A stretch of DNA of 64,000 nt, taken from contig CP031585.1 in assembly GCA_003217735.2 (NCBI GenBank), positions 851,001 through 915,000 on the forward strand, in the 5' to 3' direction. The notes beneath the pieces were generated by a model, which saw nothing but the letters and a program-made list of their open reading frames with translations, did not search any database and was not told the DNA's origin. This document shows, one piece after another, positions 9,668 to 19,280 of the stretch. The translations under genes were made by a program, and so were the position numbers. Positions within the stretch are counted from its first letter, which is position 1; each line of letters opens with the position of its first letter. This stretch comes from Marinibacterium anthonyi. Lineage in GTDB: Bacteria > Pseudomonadota > Alphaproteobacteria > Rhodobacterales > Rhodobacteraceae.

Positions 9668-11083
9668 TCACAGGATCGGGGCGAACAACCGTGCGACGGG
9701 GGCGCCAAGGCGGATCTTCAACGGTTGCTCGGCCAGCGGTTTCTCCAGCTTGAAGGCATCGTCGAAATCGGCCGTCAGCATGTCGTGCACGGTCTTGGCC
9801 GCGCGCTTGTCGAACAGCACGGCCATGGTTTCGAAATTCAGCCGGAACGAACGGTTGTCCATGTTCATCGATCCTACAGCAGCCATCCGGTCATCGACCA
9901 GAACCACTTTCTGGTGCAGGAAGCCCTTGGTGTAACGCCATATTTCCACGCCCGCCGCCCGGCATTGATCGAATGCGGCAAAGGCGGCCAGCCATGGTAA
10001 CGTATGATCGATCGCGTCCGGTACAAGGATCCGGACATCCACACCGCGCATGGCGGCCTGTTTCAACGCGCTCAGCACGTCGGAATCGGGAACAAAGTAG
10101 GGCGACGCGATCCAGATCCGGTCCTTGGCGGCCACGATGCAGGAAATGAAGAACAGCATGCCGGTCTCCATCTCGTCCGCCGGACCCGCGGGCAGGATCA
10201 GCCCGGTCATGTCCGCGGGCGCCGCCGCCGGTTCCCAGTGCAGCGGCGAAATCAGCGTTTCGCCGGTGGCCCAGTGCCAGTCCTCGGCATAGACCACCTG
10301 CAGTTCGGATACGATGGGACCGCTGAGCGACACGAAGGTATCCCGCCAATGGCCGAACCTGGGATCCCGGCCAAGGTATTCGTCGCCCACGTTCAGCCCG
10401 CCGGTGAACCCTTTCACCCCGTCGACGATCAAAGTCTTGCGGTGATTGCGGAAATTGATCTGCAGCCGCCCGCTGCGCTGGCTGAGGTTGCGCTTGTGCG
10501 GCACCTGGATGCCGGCATCGCGCAGCCGGGTCAGGTAGGCTTCGGGCAGGGCGTGGCTGCCGACCGGATCGTAGATCAGCCGCACCGTCACCCCCCGGTC
10601 CGCCGCCGCGATCAGCCGGTCTGCGAAGGCCTTGCCGATCTCGTCCTCGTGGATGATGAAGAACTGGGCCAGGATATAGCGTTCCGCCCCGTCGATGGCG
10701 TCGAACAGCGCGGCAAAGGTCGCGTCCCCGTCCACCAGCAGTTCCATGTCGTTGCCCCGCGTTGCCCCAAGGGCCGCCAGGCGTTCGAACGGCCTGGGGT
10801 CCAGCCCGCCGGGCACCTTTCCGGGCGCAAAGCGCACGGCGAAGTCGCTGGCCGCCTCGATCACCCGACCGCTTTCCCGCCGTGACACGACGTAGTTGCG
10901 ATAGCGGTGATGGCCCAGGACCAGGTAGGCGGGCAGGGCGAAATGCGGCGCGCTCATCAGGAAGACGACCCAGCCCACCGATCCCTGCGGCGTCCGCGCG
11001 GTCCGGATCGCGCGCCATGACGCCAGGACCGACAGGATCAGCAGCAGCGCCGTGATGATGGGCAATACGATGGCAAGGATCAT
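9668..11083 (-). CDS. Phospholipase D-family cardiolipin synthase-like protein
   Basis: The 471-residue protein starts with two membrane segments (MILAIVLPIITALLLILSVL and WVVFLMSAPHFALPAYLVLG). It then has two PLD/HKD motifs, HRKTLIVDG followed by GGLNVGDEY, and LHQKVVLVDD followed by GSMNMDNRSF. This is the arrangement of bacterial cardiolipin synthases (ClsA type), which condense two phosphatidylglycerols at the inner membrane. GGAGGAG lies about 10 bp before the ATG. It is co-directional with, and nearly overlaps, the EEP-family gene. Confidence 0.9.
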   Translation of the reverse strand: MILAIVLPIITALLLILSVLASWRAIRTARTPQGSVGWVVFLMSAPHFALPAYLVLGHHRYRNYVVSRRESGRVIEAASDFAVRFAPGKVPGGLDPRPFERLAALGATRGNDMELLVDGDATFAALFDAIDGAERYILAQFFIIHEDEIGKAFADRLIAAADRGVTVRLIYDPVGSHALPEAYLTRLRDAGIQVPHKRNLSQRSGRLQINFRNHRKTLIVDGVKGFTGGLNVGDEYLGRDPRFGHWRDTFVSLSGPIVSELQVVYAEDWHWATGETLISPLHWEPAAAPADMTGLILPAGPADEMETGMLFFISCIVAAKDRIWIASPYFVPDSDVLSALKQAAMRGVDVRILVPDAIDHTLPWLAAFAAFDQCRAAGVEIWRYTKGFLHQKVVLVDDRMAAVGSMNMDNRSFRLNFETMAVLFDKRAAKTVHDMLTADFDDAFKLEKPLAEQPLKIRLGAPVARLFAPIL

Positions 11084-11192
11084 GTGGCGCGGTCTCCTCC
11101 GGGATTTCGCGCCATAAAACCTGTTTCGATCCGCTTTGTCTTGGGGCAAGCAACCGTTGCCCCGCCAACCGTGGCAGGATAAACGCGCGCCC

Positions 11193-11894
11193 ATGACCCA
11201 GACCCGCCCCCACCGCAATTTTTACGGCCGCCTGAAGGGCAAGACCCTGAAGGCCAGCCAGAAGACCTACCTTGACGAGGACCTGAGCCACCTGTCGCCC
11301 GGCCCCGTCGACTGGGATTCCAATCCCGATCGCCATCCGCTGGACCTGCAGGGGCTGTTCGGCGACCGCCCGGTCTGGCTGGAAATCGGCTTTGGCGGCG
11401 GCGAACACCTGGTGCATCAGGCCGCGTCCAACCCCGACGTCGGCATCATCGGGGCGGAACCCTACATCAACGGCGTCGCCATGCTGCTGGGCAAGATCCG
11501 CCGCGCCGGGGTGGAAAACCTGGCCGTGCACCCGGGCGATGCGCGCGACCTGATGGACGTGCTGCCCGCGGGTTCGATCGCCCGCGCCTTCCTGCTGTAT
11601 CCCGACCCCTGGCCGAAAAAGCGTCACCATCGCCGCCGCTTCGTGACGGCCGAACACCTGGATCCGCTGCACCGCGTCATGGCGCCGGGCGCGATCCTGC
11701 GCGTGGCGACCGACATCCCCGATTATGTTCGCCAGACGCTGGAGGAAGTCCCGAAAGCCGGCTTTGACTGGCTGGCCGAACGCCCCGCCGACTGGCGCGA
11801 GCCCTGGGGCGACTGGATTTCCACCCGCTACGAACAGAAGGCCCTGCGCGAAGACCGGGTGCCGCATTACCTGACCTTCCGGCGCAAGGGCTGA
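11193..11894 (+). CDS. trmB: tRNA (guanine-N7-)-methyltransferase
   Basis: TrmB methylates G46 in the variable loop of tRNAs, using S-adenosylmethionine. The 233-residue protein begins MTQTRPHRNFYGRLKGK, has the SAM-binding glycine loop LEIGFGGGEHL, the conserved IGAEPYINGVA strand and the YPDPWPKKRHHRRR tRNA-binding stretch. Upstream in-frame codons exist, but this ATG gives the family N-terminus. It is transcribed away from the PLD gene, with 109 bp between the starts. It commonly lies near metK in Rhodobacteraceae. Confidence 0.97.
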   Translation: MTQTRPHRNFYGRLKGKTLKASQKTYLDEDLSHLSPGPVDWDSNPDRHPLDLQGLFGDRPVWLEIGFGGGEHLVHQAASNPDVGIIGAEPYINGVAMLLGKIRRAGVENLAVHPGDARDLMDVLPAGSIARAFLLYPDPWPKKRHHRRRFVTAEHLDPLHRVMAPGAILRVATDIPDYVRQTLEEVPKAGFDWLAERPADWREPWGDWISTRYEQKALREDRVPHYLTFRRKG

Positions 11895-11977
11895 CCGCCC
11901 ATTGCGTCTGGACGCTGTGGTTGCGTTCCGGTTAAACGCGGAACGGCACAACAGATCCCGACAGCCCCAGACCCAAT

Positions 11978-12003
11978 CAGCCCCAGTCAGCCCCAGTCAG
12001 CCA
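11978..12003. repeat. Short tandem repeat upstream of aroA
   Basis: The 10-mer CAGCCCCAGT occurs twice in tandem, followed by a third partial copy CAGCC, and is preceded by a degenerate copy around 11961. It lies 12 bp upstream of the aroA start, next to its AAGGAG ribosome-binding site. It is probably slippage of a low-complexity leader. Confidence 0.5.
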
Positions 12004-12014
12004 AGGAGCGCGCC

Positions 12015-13388
12015 ATGTCCGCCCACGGTCCCACCATCCCGATGACCTCGCATCCCTGCGGCCCGCTGACCGGCGTGGCCGAGGTGCCGGGCGACAAGTC
12101 GATATCGCACCGGGCGCTGATCCTGGGCGCGATGAGCGTGGGTCAGACGAAGATCACCGGCCTGCTGGAAGGCCAGGACGTGCTGGACACCGCCAAGGCG
12201 ATGCAGGCCTTCGGCGCCACGGTCACCCATCACGGGCCCGGGGCCTGGACGGTCAGCGGCGTGGGCGTCGGCGGGTTCGCCGAGCCCGACCAGGTGATCG
12301 ACTGCGGCAATTCCGGCACCGGCGTGCGGCTGATCATGGGCACCATGGCGACATCGCCCATCGCGGCGACCTTCACCGGCGATGCCTCGCTGAACAAGCG
12401 GCCCATGGCGCGGATCACCGATCCGCTGTCGCTGTTCGGCGCCGTGGCGCATGGCCGCTCCGGCGGGCGCCTGCCGCTGACCATCGTCGGCGCGCATGAC
12501 CCGGTGCCGGTGCGCTACACCACGCCGGTGCCGTCGGCCCAGGTGAAATCGGCCGTGCTGCTGGCCGGATTGAACGCGCCGGGCCAGACCGTCGTGATCG
12601 AAAAGGAAGCCACCCGCGATCATACGGAACGGATGCTGGAAGGCTTTGGAGCCGAGATCACGACCGAGGTCACGCCCGAGGGCCGCGTCATCACGCTGAC
12701 CGGCCAGCCGGAACTGAAGCCCCAGACCATCGCCGTGCCGCGTGATCCGTCCAGCGCCGCCTTTCCGGTCTGCGCCGCGCTGATCGTGCCGGGGTCCGAC
12801 GTTCTGGTGCCCGGTATCGGGCTGAACCCGACGCGGGCGGGGCTGTTCTATACCCTGCAGGACATGGGCGCCGACCTGAGTTTCGAGAACATGCGCGAAG
12901 AGGGTGGCGAGCCCGTGGCCGACCTGCGGGCGAAATATTCCCCCGACATGAAGGGGATCGACGTGCCGCCCGAACGCGCGGCGTCGATGATCGACGAATA
13001 CCCGATCCTGTCCGTCGTCGCCGCCTTTGCCCAGGGGCTGACGGTGATGAAGGGCGTCAAGGAATTGCGGGTGAAGGAAAGCGACCGGATCGACGCCATG
13101 GCCACCGGTCTGCGCGCTGCCGGAATCGAGGTTCAGGACGGCCCCGACTGGTGGACCGTCACGGGATCGCCCAGGCGCGGCAACGCCGGCGGCGTGAAGG
13201 GCGGCGTGACCTGTGCCAGCCACCTGGACCACCGCATCGCCATGTCCTTCCTGATCCTCGGTATGGCCTCGGACCAGCCGATGTCGGTGGACGACGGCGG
13301 CCCGATCGCCACGTCCTTCCCGATCTTCGAGCCGCTGATGGGCGGTCTGGGCGCCGACCTGCGCCGGACCGAAGACGTCGCGGCATGA
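12015..13388 (+). CDS. aroA: 3-phosphoshikimate 1-carboxyvinyltransferase (EPSP synthase)
   Basis: AroA joins PEP to shikimate-3-phosphate in the shikimate pathway. The 457-residue protein carries the N-terminal [11 protein letters not shown] motif, the active-site [12 protein letters not shown] and the lysine/arginine-rich LNKRPMARI. Later landmarks are [11 protein letters not shown] and [19 protein letters not shown] lies 7 bp before the ATG. It overlaps cmk by 4 bp (ATGA), so the two are translationally coupled. LNKRPMARI together with the alanine-rich GAMSVG resembles class II enzymes; glyphosate sensitivity cannot be read safely. Confidence 0.97.
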   Translation: MSAHGPTIPMTSHPCGPLTGVAEVPGDKSISHRALILGAMSVGQTKITGLLEGQDVLDTAKAMQAFGATVTHHGPGAWTVSGVGVGGFAEPDQVIDCGNSGTGVRLIMGTMATSPIAATFTGDASLNKRPMARITDPLSLFGAVAHGRSGGRLPLTIVGAHDPVPVRYTTPVPSAQVKSAVLLAGLNAPGQTVVIEKEATRDHTERMLEGFGAEITTEVTPEGRVITLTGQPELKPQTIAVPRDPSSAAFPVCAALIVPGSDVLVPGIGLNPTRAGLFYTLQDMGADLSFENMREEGGEPVADLRAKYSPDMKGIDVPPERAASMIDEYPILSVVAAFAQGLTVMKGVKELRVKESDRIDAMATGLRAAGIEVQDGPDWWTVTGSPRRGNAGGVKGGVTCASHLDHRIAMSFLILGMASDQPMSVDDGGPIATSFPIFEPLMGGLGADLRRTEDVAA

Positions 13389-14008
13389 CGGTCCGGCCCT
13401 TCACCGTCGCGCTCGACGGCCCTGCGGCCTCGGGCAAGGGGACCATCGGGCGGGCCCTGGCGGCGCGGTTCGGGTTCGCATACCTCGACACCGGGCTTTT
13501 GTACCGTGCCGTGGGCGCGCGGATGAACGACGGCCAGGACCCGGTCGAAGCGGCCGAGACGCTGTCGGCGGGCGTTCTGGACGACCCGGACCTGCGCACC
13601 GGCGCGGCGGGGCAGGCGGCCAGCAAGGCGGCGGCGATCCCGGCCGTGCGCGCCGCGCTGAAGGATTTCCAGCGGGCGTTTTCCCGTCGGGCGGGCGGTG
13701 CGGTGCTGGACGGGCGCGACATCGGTACGGTGATCTGTCCGCAGGCCGAGGTGAAAATTTACGTCACTGCCTCGGCAGAGGCACGGGCCACCCGCAGGCA
13801 CAAGGAATTGACCGACCGGGGCGAAGACGTCTCGCTTGCCGAAGTGCTGGCTGATATCGAGGCGCGGGACGAGCGCGACATGAACCGCTCCGATGCGCCT
13901 CTGCGCGAGGCCGAGGGGGCGCTCAGGCTCGACACCACGAACATGAGCATTGAAGACGCGGTCGCGGCGGCCACCCGGACGGTGGAGGCGCGGCTGCCAA
14001 AGGACTGA
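13385..14008 (+). CDS. cmk: Cytidylate kinase
   Basis: Cmk phosphorylates CMP and dCMP to their diphosphates. The 207-residue protein begins [20 protein letters not shown], with the P-loop [30 protein letters not shown] and the lid region RATRRHKEL follow. Its ATG overlaps the aroA stop. In many alphaproteobacteria aroA-cmk-rpsA are adjacent; here an aldo/keto reductase and an RTX gene separate cmk from rpsA. Confidence 0.97.
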   Translation: MTVRPFTVALDGPAASGKGTIGRALAARFGFAYLDTGLLYRAVGARMNDGQDPVEAAETLSAGVLDDPDLRTGAAGQAASKAAAIPAVRAALKDFQRAFSRRAGGAVLDGRDIGTVICPQAEVKIYVTASAEARATRRHKELTDRGEDVSLAEVLADIEARDERDMNRSDAPLREAEGALRLDTTNMSIEDAVAAATRTVEARLPKD

Positions 14009-14017
14009 GAGGTGGCC

Positions 14018-15016
14018 ATGCAACAGCGCAAGCTTGGGAAGAACGGACCGGAGGTCGGCGCGATCGGCTACGGGGCGATGTCGTTTTCCGACATGTACGG
14101 GCCCACGAACGAGGCGGCGAGCCACGCCATCCTGGATGCCTGCCGCGACTGGGGTGTGACGCATCTGGACACGGCCAACATCTACGGGATGGGCAAGTCG
14201 GAAAGCGCCATCGGGTCCTACCTGAAGGCCAACCCGGGCGCGCGGGACGAATTCGTCATCGCGACCAAGGCGACGATTACCAGGGATGGCGACGGCAATC
14301 GGGCCTTCGACAATTCCGCCGAGCATTTCGAGGCCGAGCTTGACGGGTCCTTGAAGCGGCTGGGGGTGGACTGCGTGGACCTGTTCTATGCCCACCGCCG
14401 CGATCCGCGTTTCACGCCCGAGGAGACGGCGGCGAACCTGGGCCGGATGGTCGAGAAGGGCAAGGCCAGGGCGATCGGACTGTCCGAGATTTCGCCCTCG
14501 ACGCTGCGGCGGGCGATGACGGCGTTTCCGGTGGCGGCCGTTCAGTCGGAATATTCGCTGTCGACCCGGTTTCCCGACCTGGGGCTGGTGCAGGCCTGTG
14601 CGGAACTGGGCGTGGCGATGGTGGCGTTTTCGCCGGTGGGGCGGTCTTTGCTGACGGACAATCCGATCCCGCGCGAGCGGTTGAAGGACCTGCCGTTCCT
14701 GGCGAGCAATCCGCGCTTCATGGAGCCGAACCTGACCGAGAACCTGCGGATCACGGCGGCGTTCCGGGCCTTGGCGGCCGAGATGGGGACTTCGGCGGCG
14801 GCGCTGGCGAATGCCTGGCTGCTGGCCAAGGGGGACCACGTGATCCCCATTCCGGGCACGCGGTCGGTGGAGCATTTCAGGGAATGCGTCGATGGGGCGC
14901 GCCTGAAGCTGTCGGAGACGGACCTGGCCCGCATCGAGGAGGTGCTGCCGGTGGGATGGGCCTGGGGGGACCGGTATTCGGACGCCCAGTGGATCGGACC
15001 CGAGCGGTATTGCTGA
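14018..15016 (+). CDS. Aldo/keto reductase
   Basis: This 332-residue NADPH-dependent oxidoreductase of the AKR superfamily begins MQQRKLGKNGPEVGAIGYGA. It has the catalytic Asp (HLDTANIYGMG), Lys (VIATKATI) and His (VDLFYAHRRDP); the Tyr is IYG. The C-terminal cofactor motif is IPGTRSVEH. It belongs to the AKR11/13-like group of class I-fold reductases; the physiological substrate is unknown. GAGAGG lies 6 bp before the ATG; a GTG two codons upstream is an alternative start. A palindromic repeat begins 5 bp after the stop. Confidence 0.9.
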   Translation: MQQRKLGKNGPEVGAIGYGAMSFSDMYGPTNEAASHAILDACRDWGVTHLDTANIYGMGKSESAIGSYLKANPGARDEFVIATKATITRDGDGNRAFDNSAEHFEAELDGSLKRLGVDCVDLFYAHRRDPRFTPEETAANLGRMVEKGKARAIGLSEISPSTLRRAMTAFPVAAVQSEYSLSTRFPDLGLVQACAELGVAMVAFSPVGRSLLTDNPIPRERLKDLPFLASNPRFMEPNLTENLRITAAFRALAAEMGTSAAALANAWLLAKGDHVIPIPGTRSVEHFRECVDGARLKLSETDLARIEEVLPVGWAWGDRYSDAQWIGPERYC

Positions 15017-15020
15017 GAGA

Positions 15021-15092
15021 TGTCCCACGCGTGGGACATCACCCCGGGTGAGCGATTCCAGGGGGTTACAGAGGCGGATTAACCGGTCGTTA
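15021..15092. repeat. Intergenic repeat element, copy 1 (palindrome plus GGCGG/ACCG motif)
   Basis: The perfect 18-bp palindrome TGTCCCACGCGTGGGACA (15021-15038) starts 5 bp after the reductase stop. It is followed, after 25 bp, by GGTTACAGAGGCGGATTAAC and CGGTCGTTA. A second copy with the same two parts and nearly the same spacing lies at 32931-33001, also directly after a stop codon. The palindrome could act as a transcript-end hairpin, but here no T-run follows. Confidence 0.7.
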
Positions 15093-15106
15093 GGAAATGG
15101 CCGTGG

Positions 15107-15134
15107 GTAGGATGGGTGATATCACCCATCCTAC
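15107..15134. repeat. 28-bp perfect palindrome between convergent genes
   Basis: The half-site GTAGGATGGGTGAT is followed immediately by its exact reverse complement, with no spacer. It lies 18 bp before the stop codon of the oppositely oriented RTX gene. It may serve as a bidirectional transcript-end hairpin or be a REP-like dispersed element. Only one copy is present in the window. Confidence 0.7.
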
Positions 15135-15152
15135 GAAGCGTCGGTCAAGGGA

Positions 15153-16658
15153 TCAGTAGCCCATGATCGCATCGGAGACCTGGTCGAGGGAGGAATAGCC
15201 TTCGAAGCCCAGGACGTTGCTGCCGAAGTAGAGGTAGAGCGTGCCGTCCACCACGGCGGCCGCGTTCTGCAGGTCGCTGGCGGTCAGGGAGTCGCCGGCG
15301 GCGAAGGTGTCCGAGATATAGGCCGTATCATGCGCCGCGTCGAAATCCATGATCATGTCGACGCCGCCGTTGAAGTAGAAGGCATCGTTGCCCGCACCGC
15401 CATACAGGGTGTCGTCACCGGCATCGCCGAACAGCGTGTCGTCGCCGTGTTGTCCGAACAGGGTGTCGTTTCCGGCGCGGCCGCGGATCTGATCGTTGCC
15501 ATCTTCGCCGATCAGGCGATTGTCGAAGGCATCGCCGCGCAGCATGTCATCGTACGAGGACCCGTCGATGCCCTCGATGTCCACGAACGTGTCCCCCGCG
15601 GCCTCGCCCGTGGAAAGCCCGGGAGATTGCAGGTCGACGTAGATCCCGATGCTTGAGCGGGTGTAGCTGGCCAGGTCGAGCCCGTCGCCGCCTTCCAGAA
15701 GGTCGGCGCCGGCGCCGCCTTCGAGCACATCGGCCCCGTCTCCGCCTTGCAGCCTGTCGTCCCCGCCGAGGCCGCGCAGCGAGTCGTCGCCGTCTTTCCC
15801 GCGCAGCGTATTGGCGAATTCGTCGCCGACAAGAACGTCCGTATGATTGGTGCCCGTCACGTTTTCGATGCTGGTGTAGGTGTCCCCCCGGGCCGCGCCC
15901 GAGTTGCGTTCGTTGTTCGCAAGGGACACCCGCAGGACCGAGGGGTGAGACGACGTATAGTTCGAGTAATAGCTGACGGTATCGCGGCCCACGCCCCCGT
16001 CCAGGTGGTGCGCTTGGATGCCGTCGCCCATGAGGAAGACGTCATTGCCAAGCCCCGCGTAGAGTTCGTCGCCCTCGGCCGTGCCGGTGATCACGTCGTT
16101 TTCGGTGATTTCCACCCCCGGAATTTCGCCGAGATCGAAAGTGAGACCTTCTCCGAAGGGCCAGTCCAGCGTGGTCAGGGTGCCGCTGTCGAACAGGGCG
16201 ACATAGGCCGCATAGGCGTCTTCTTCGGGCAGATCGTCAAAGGTGGGCAGCGTGTCGCCGCCAAGGGTCAGCCAGTATTCATCGTACCGGTAGTCGTATC
16301 CCGTGTTGAATGAGGGCTCTCCTGAAATGTAATCGACCGAGGTCCCCAGCAGGTAGGTCGTGCCGCCGGACCACGTCAGCTGATAGACCCCGTAATCGGT
16401 TTCATAATCGGCGTGGTAAAAAGAGACGTCGTCGAAGGCGAACAGCGATGCCCATTTCACCTCCGGACTGCGTGGCAGGCCATTGTGGATCGTGAACGTG
16501 TCGGTGCCGTTGTCGCCGATGAAGATGTTCACGCTGTCCTGTTCGACCGAATATTTATCATAGCCGGGGGTATAGGTGTCCTCCGGGTATCCGTAATTCC
16601 AGCTTCCGGAGTAATCTTCGTGATAGATATGCGTGTAAGGGATTGTGTACGTGGTCAT
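15153..16658 (-). CDS. RTX (hemolysin-type calcium-binding repeat) secreted protein
   Basis: The 501-residue acidic protein has no N-terminal signal peptide. Two blocks of glycine/aspartate-rich nonapeptides are visible, at about residues 285-325 (for example GGDDRLQGGDGADVLEGG) and 385-430 (for example GGAGNDAFYF). They form a calcium-binding beta-roll. The N-terminal 190 residues are rich in Tyr, Asp and Gly and show no known enzyme motif. The C-terminus (VLGFEGYSSLDQVSDAIMGY) fits an uncleaved type I secretion signal. No type I ABC/MFP transporter genes lie in the window. The ribosome-binding site is weak. Confidence 0.85.
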   Translation of the reverse strand: MTTYTIPYTHIYHEDYSGSWNYGYPEDTYTPGYDKYSVEQDSVNIFIGDNGTDTFTIHNGLPRSPEVKWASLFAFDDVSFYHADYETDYGVYQLTWSGGTTYLLGTSVDYISGEPSFNTGYDYRYDEYWLTLGGDTLPTFDDLPEEDAYAAYVALFDSGTLTTLDWPFGEGLTFDLGEIPGVEITENDVITGTAEGDELYAGLGNDVFLMGDGIQAHHLDGGVGRDTVSYYSNYTSSHPSVLRVSLANNERNSGAARGDTYTSIENVTGTNHTDVLVGDEFANTLRGKDGDDSLRGLGGDDRLQGGDGADVLEGGAGADLLEGGDGLDLASYTRSSIGIYVDLQSPGLSTGEAAGDTFVDIEGIDGSSYDDMLRGDAFDNRLIGEDGNDQIRGRAGNDTLFGQHGDDTLFGDAGDDTLYGGAGNDAFYFNGGVDMIMDFDAAHDTAYISDTFAAGDSLTASDLQNAAAVVDGTLYLYFGSNVLGFEGYSSLDQVSDAIMGY

Positions 16659-17032
16659 GGTCTTCGGTATTCCCTGTTGGTATCAAATATTTCGATGACC
16701 GAACCTTAAAGATGTTAAGCATGCGATCTATCTCGCGTCTTGCGGGCGGTGCGGCTTGAGCGGAATGTTGCCATCGGGTGGTGGCCTTTCGGGATCGCGC
16801 CGGACTGGCAGGCCCGCGCCGCGCCGGGATGGGCCGGAAAGGTCGCTTCACCCTTGCCAATCGGGCCCAAACGCTCTAGTACGCGCGATCAGAAGGTGAA
16901 AAACCACAAGACGAGAGGCGAGCAGGGTCGGACCATCCGGCCCTCTTTGTTTTGTGTGCCTTTACCCAATCCATAGACCGGCGGAGACAACCGCTCGGCC
17001 AGTATAACGCTTAAAAGGAAACCGAGACCCGT
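16659..17032. other. 374-bp intergenic region upstream of rpsA, with a terminator-like hairpin
   Basis: This gap separates divergent RTX and rpsA genes. At 16925-16943 GGGTCGG and CCGGCCC form a 7-bp stem (one G-T pair) with a 5-base loop, followed by TCTTTGTTTTG. It may be a leader attenuator or an end for stray transcripts entering rpsA. An AAAAGGAAA ribosome-binding site precedes the rpsA ATG by about 12 bp. No gene is supported here. Confidence 0.4.
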
Positions 17033-18715
17033 ATGGCTCAAAGCGCATCCATGGAGGAATTCGAAGCCCTCCTGAACGAAAGCTTCGAAATGGACACGCC
17101 CGATGAGGGCACTGTCGTCAAGGGCAAGGTCATCGCTGTCGAAGCGGGCCAGGCCATCATCGATGTCGGCTACAAGATGGAAGGCCGCGTCGATCTTAAA
17201 GAATTCGCAAATCCCGGTGAGAACGCGGACATCGCTGTCGGCGACGAAGTCGAAGTTTACCTTCGCGCCGCCGAGAACGCCCGTGGCGAAGCCGTCATCA
17301 GCCGCGAGATGGCCCGCCGCGAAGAAGCCTGGGACCGCCTGGAAAAAGCATATGCCGACGACCAGCGCGTCGAAGGGGCGATCTTCAACCGCGTCAAGGG
17401 TGGCTTTACCGTCGACCTGGGCGGCGCCGTGGCCTTCCTGCCCGGTTCGCAGGTCGATGTCCGCCCCGTGCGCGACGCCGGCCCGCTGATGGGTCTGAAG
17501 CAGCCGTTCCAGATCCTGAAAATGGACCGCCGCCGGGGCAACATCGTTGTTTCCCGTCGCGCCATCCTGGAAGAATCGCGTGCCGAGCAGCGCGCCGAGG
17601 TCATCGGCCGCCTGAAGGAAGGCGATACGGTTGACGGCGTGGTCAAGAACATCACCGAGTACGGCGCATTCGTCGACCTGGGCGGTGTGGACGGCCTGCT
17701 GCACGTCACCGACATGGCATGGCGCCGTGTGAACCACCCCTCGGAGATCCTGTCGATCGGCGAGACCGTGAAGGTCCAGGTCATCAAGATCAACAAGGAA
17801 ACCCACCGTATCTCCCTGGGCATGAAGCAGCTGCAGGAAGATCCGTGGGACCTGGTGACGGTCAAGTACCCGCTGGCCTCGGTCCACAAGGGCCGTGTCA
17901 CGAACATCACCGATTACGGTGCCTTCGTGGAGCTGGAGCCGGGTGTCGAAGGCCTGGTGCACGTCAGCGAAATGTCCTGGACGAAGAAGAACGTCCACCC
18001 GGGCAAGATCGTGTCGACCTCGCAAGAGGTGGATGTCATGGTCCTGGAGATCGACGGTGCCAAGCGCCGCGTGTCGCTGGGCCTGAAGCAGACCATGCGC
18101 AACCCGTGGGAAGTCTTCTCGGAGACGCATCCCGAGGGCACCGAGGTCGAAGGCGAAGTCAAGAACATCACCGAATTCGGTCTGTTCGTCGGCCTGCCGG
18201 GCGACATCGACGGCATGGTTCACCTGTCGGACCTGTCGTGGGACGAGCGTGGCGAAGACGCGATCCAGAACTACCGCAAGGGCGACGTGGTCAAGGCCGT
18301 GGTGTCGGAAGTGGATGTGGACAAGGAACGCATCTCGCTGTCGATCAAGGCCGTTGGCGGCGACAAGTTCGCCGATGCGACCGGCACCGTGAAGCGCGGG
18401 TCCATCGTGACCGTCGAAGTGACGGCCATCGAGGATGGCGGGATCGAAGTGACCTACGAGGGCATGAAGTCCTTCATCCGTCGCTCGGACCTGTCGCGCG
18501 ACCGTTCCGAGCAGCGCCCCGAGCGGTTCTCGGTCGGTGACCACATCGACGTGCGCGTGACCAACATCGACAACAAGACCCGCCGTCTGGGCCTGTCGAT
18601 CAAGGCGCGCGAGATCGCCGAAGAGAAGGAAGCCGTGCAGCAGTATGGTTCGTCCGACTCGGGTGCATCGCTGGGCGACATCCTGGGCGCCGCGCTGAAA
18701 GGCGACGACGACTGA
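17033..18715 (+). CDS. rpsA: 30S ribosomal protein S1
   Basis: S1 anchors mRNA to the small ribosomal subunit and unfolds structured leaders. The 560-residue protein has six S1/OB repeats, recognisable by recurring phrases such as ITEYGAFVDLGGVDGLLHVT, ITDYGAFVELEPGVEGLVHV and ITEFGLFVGLPGDIDGMVHL. It begins MAQSASMEEFEALLNESFEM and has an acidic, glycine-rich tail ending ALKGDDD. A strong terminator follows. The ihfB-lapA-trpF group lies just downstream, as in other Rhodobacteraceae. Confidence 0.98.
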   Translation: MAQSASMEEFEALLNESFEMDTPDEGTVVKGKVIAVEAGQAIIDVGYKMEGRVDLKEFANPGENADIAVGDEVEVYLRAAENARGEAVISREMARREEAWDRLEKAYADDQRVEGAIFNRVKGGFTVDLGGAVAFLPGSQVDVRPVRDAGPLMGLKQPFQILKMDRRRGNIVVSRRAILEESRAEQRAEVIGRLKEGDTVDGVVKNITEYGAFVDLGGVDGLLHVTDMAWRRVNHPSEILSIGETVKVQVIKINKETHRISLGMKQLQEDPWDLVTVKYPLASVHKGRVTNITDYGAFVELEPGVEGLVHVSEMSWTKKNVHPGKIVSTSQEVDVMVLEIDGAKRRVSLGLKQTMRNPWEVFSETHPEGTEVEGEVKNITEFGLFVGLPGDIDGMVHLSDLSWDERGEDAIQNYRKGDVVKAVVSEVDVDKERISLSIKAVGGDKFADATGTVKRGSIVTVEVTAIEDGGIEVTYEGMKSFIRRSDLSRDRSEQRPERFSVGDHIDVRVTNIDNKTRRLGLSIKAREIAEEKEAVQQYGSSDSGASLGDILGAALKGDDD

Positions 18716-18747
18716 TCCGGGGACCGATCCCGACGAGACATTGCAGG

Positions 18748-18778
18748 GGGCCCCGCGCGGATGCGCGGGGCCCTTTTT
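18748..18778 (+). terminator. Rho-independent terminator of rpsA
   Basis: An 11-bp stem GGGCCCCGCGC / GCGCGGGGCCC with a GGAT loop is followed by five Ts, 33 bp after the rpsA stop. Confidence 0.93.
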
Positions 18779-18913
18779 CGTGATTCGGGCCGGGCCTCAT
18801 GGTTGTGCGCCGCGATGCGCGACAATCGCGCGCATGAGCGGTGGGGCGGCAAGTCAAGTCCGGAAATCTGGCGGTGCGGCGGAATTTCCTGTCCGAAGAC
18901 AATAACTTGTCGT

Positions 18914-18941
18914 TTGCGCGCGCAGGAATAGTTCCTATAGT
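18914..18941 (+). promoter_or_regulatory. Candidate sigma-70 promoter of ihfB
   Basis: TTGCGC and TATAGT are separated by 16 bp, 52 bp upstream of the ihfB start. A 6-bp hairpin CCCGAG / CTCGGG lies directly after the -10 element in the expected 5' untranslated region. This is a sequence-match call only. Confidence 0.4.
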
Positions 18942-18992
18942 CCCGAGACAGGCTCGGGTCGAACCTTGCCGAACCGGGGAGGGTAGGACGTT

Positions 18993-19280
18993 ATGATCAG
19001 ATCAGAACTGATACAGAAGATCGCCGAAGAAAACCCGCATCTTTACCAGCGGGACGTGGAGCGTATCGTGAACACGTTCTTCGAAGAGGTGACCGGGGCC
19101 ATGGCCCGGGGCGACCGCGTGGAATTGCGCGGCTTCGGCGCCTTTTCCGTCAAGAAACGGGATTCCCGGGTCGGACGGAACCCACGCACCGGCGAGACGG
19201 TTCACGTGGAAGAGAAATTTGTCCCGTTCTTCAAGACCGGAAAGCTGTTGCGGGACAGGCTGAACGGAAAGGTCGAATAG
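18993..19280 (+). CDS. ihfB: Integration host factor subunit beta
   Basis: IHF-beta pairs with IHF-alpha to bend DNA by about 160-180 degrees. The 95-residue protein begins [20 protein letters not shown] and has the HU/IHF signature [20 protein letters not shown] with the intercalating proline in [22 protein letters not shown], typical of IhfB, follows. GGGGAGGG lies about 14 bp upstream of the ATG. lapA starts immediately after its stop codon, so the two are co-transcribed. Confidence 0.97.
   Translation: MIRSELIQKIAEENPHLYQRDVERIVNTFFEEVTGAMARGDRVELRGFGAFSVKKRDSRVGRNPRTGETVHVEEKFVPFFKTGKLLRDRLNGKVE

Noticed and set aside
15380..15800. Regularly spaced repeats resembling a CRISPR array
   Set aside because: They are degenerate 27-bp units encoding the RTX nonapeptides inside an intact gene.
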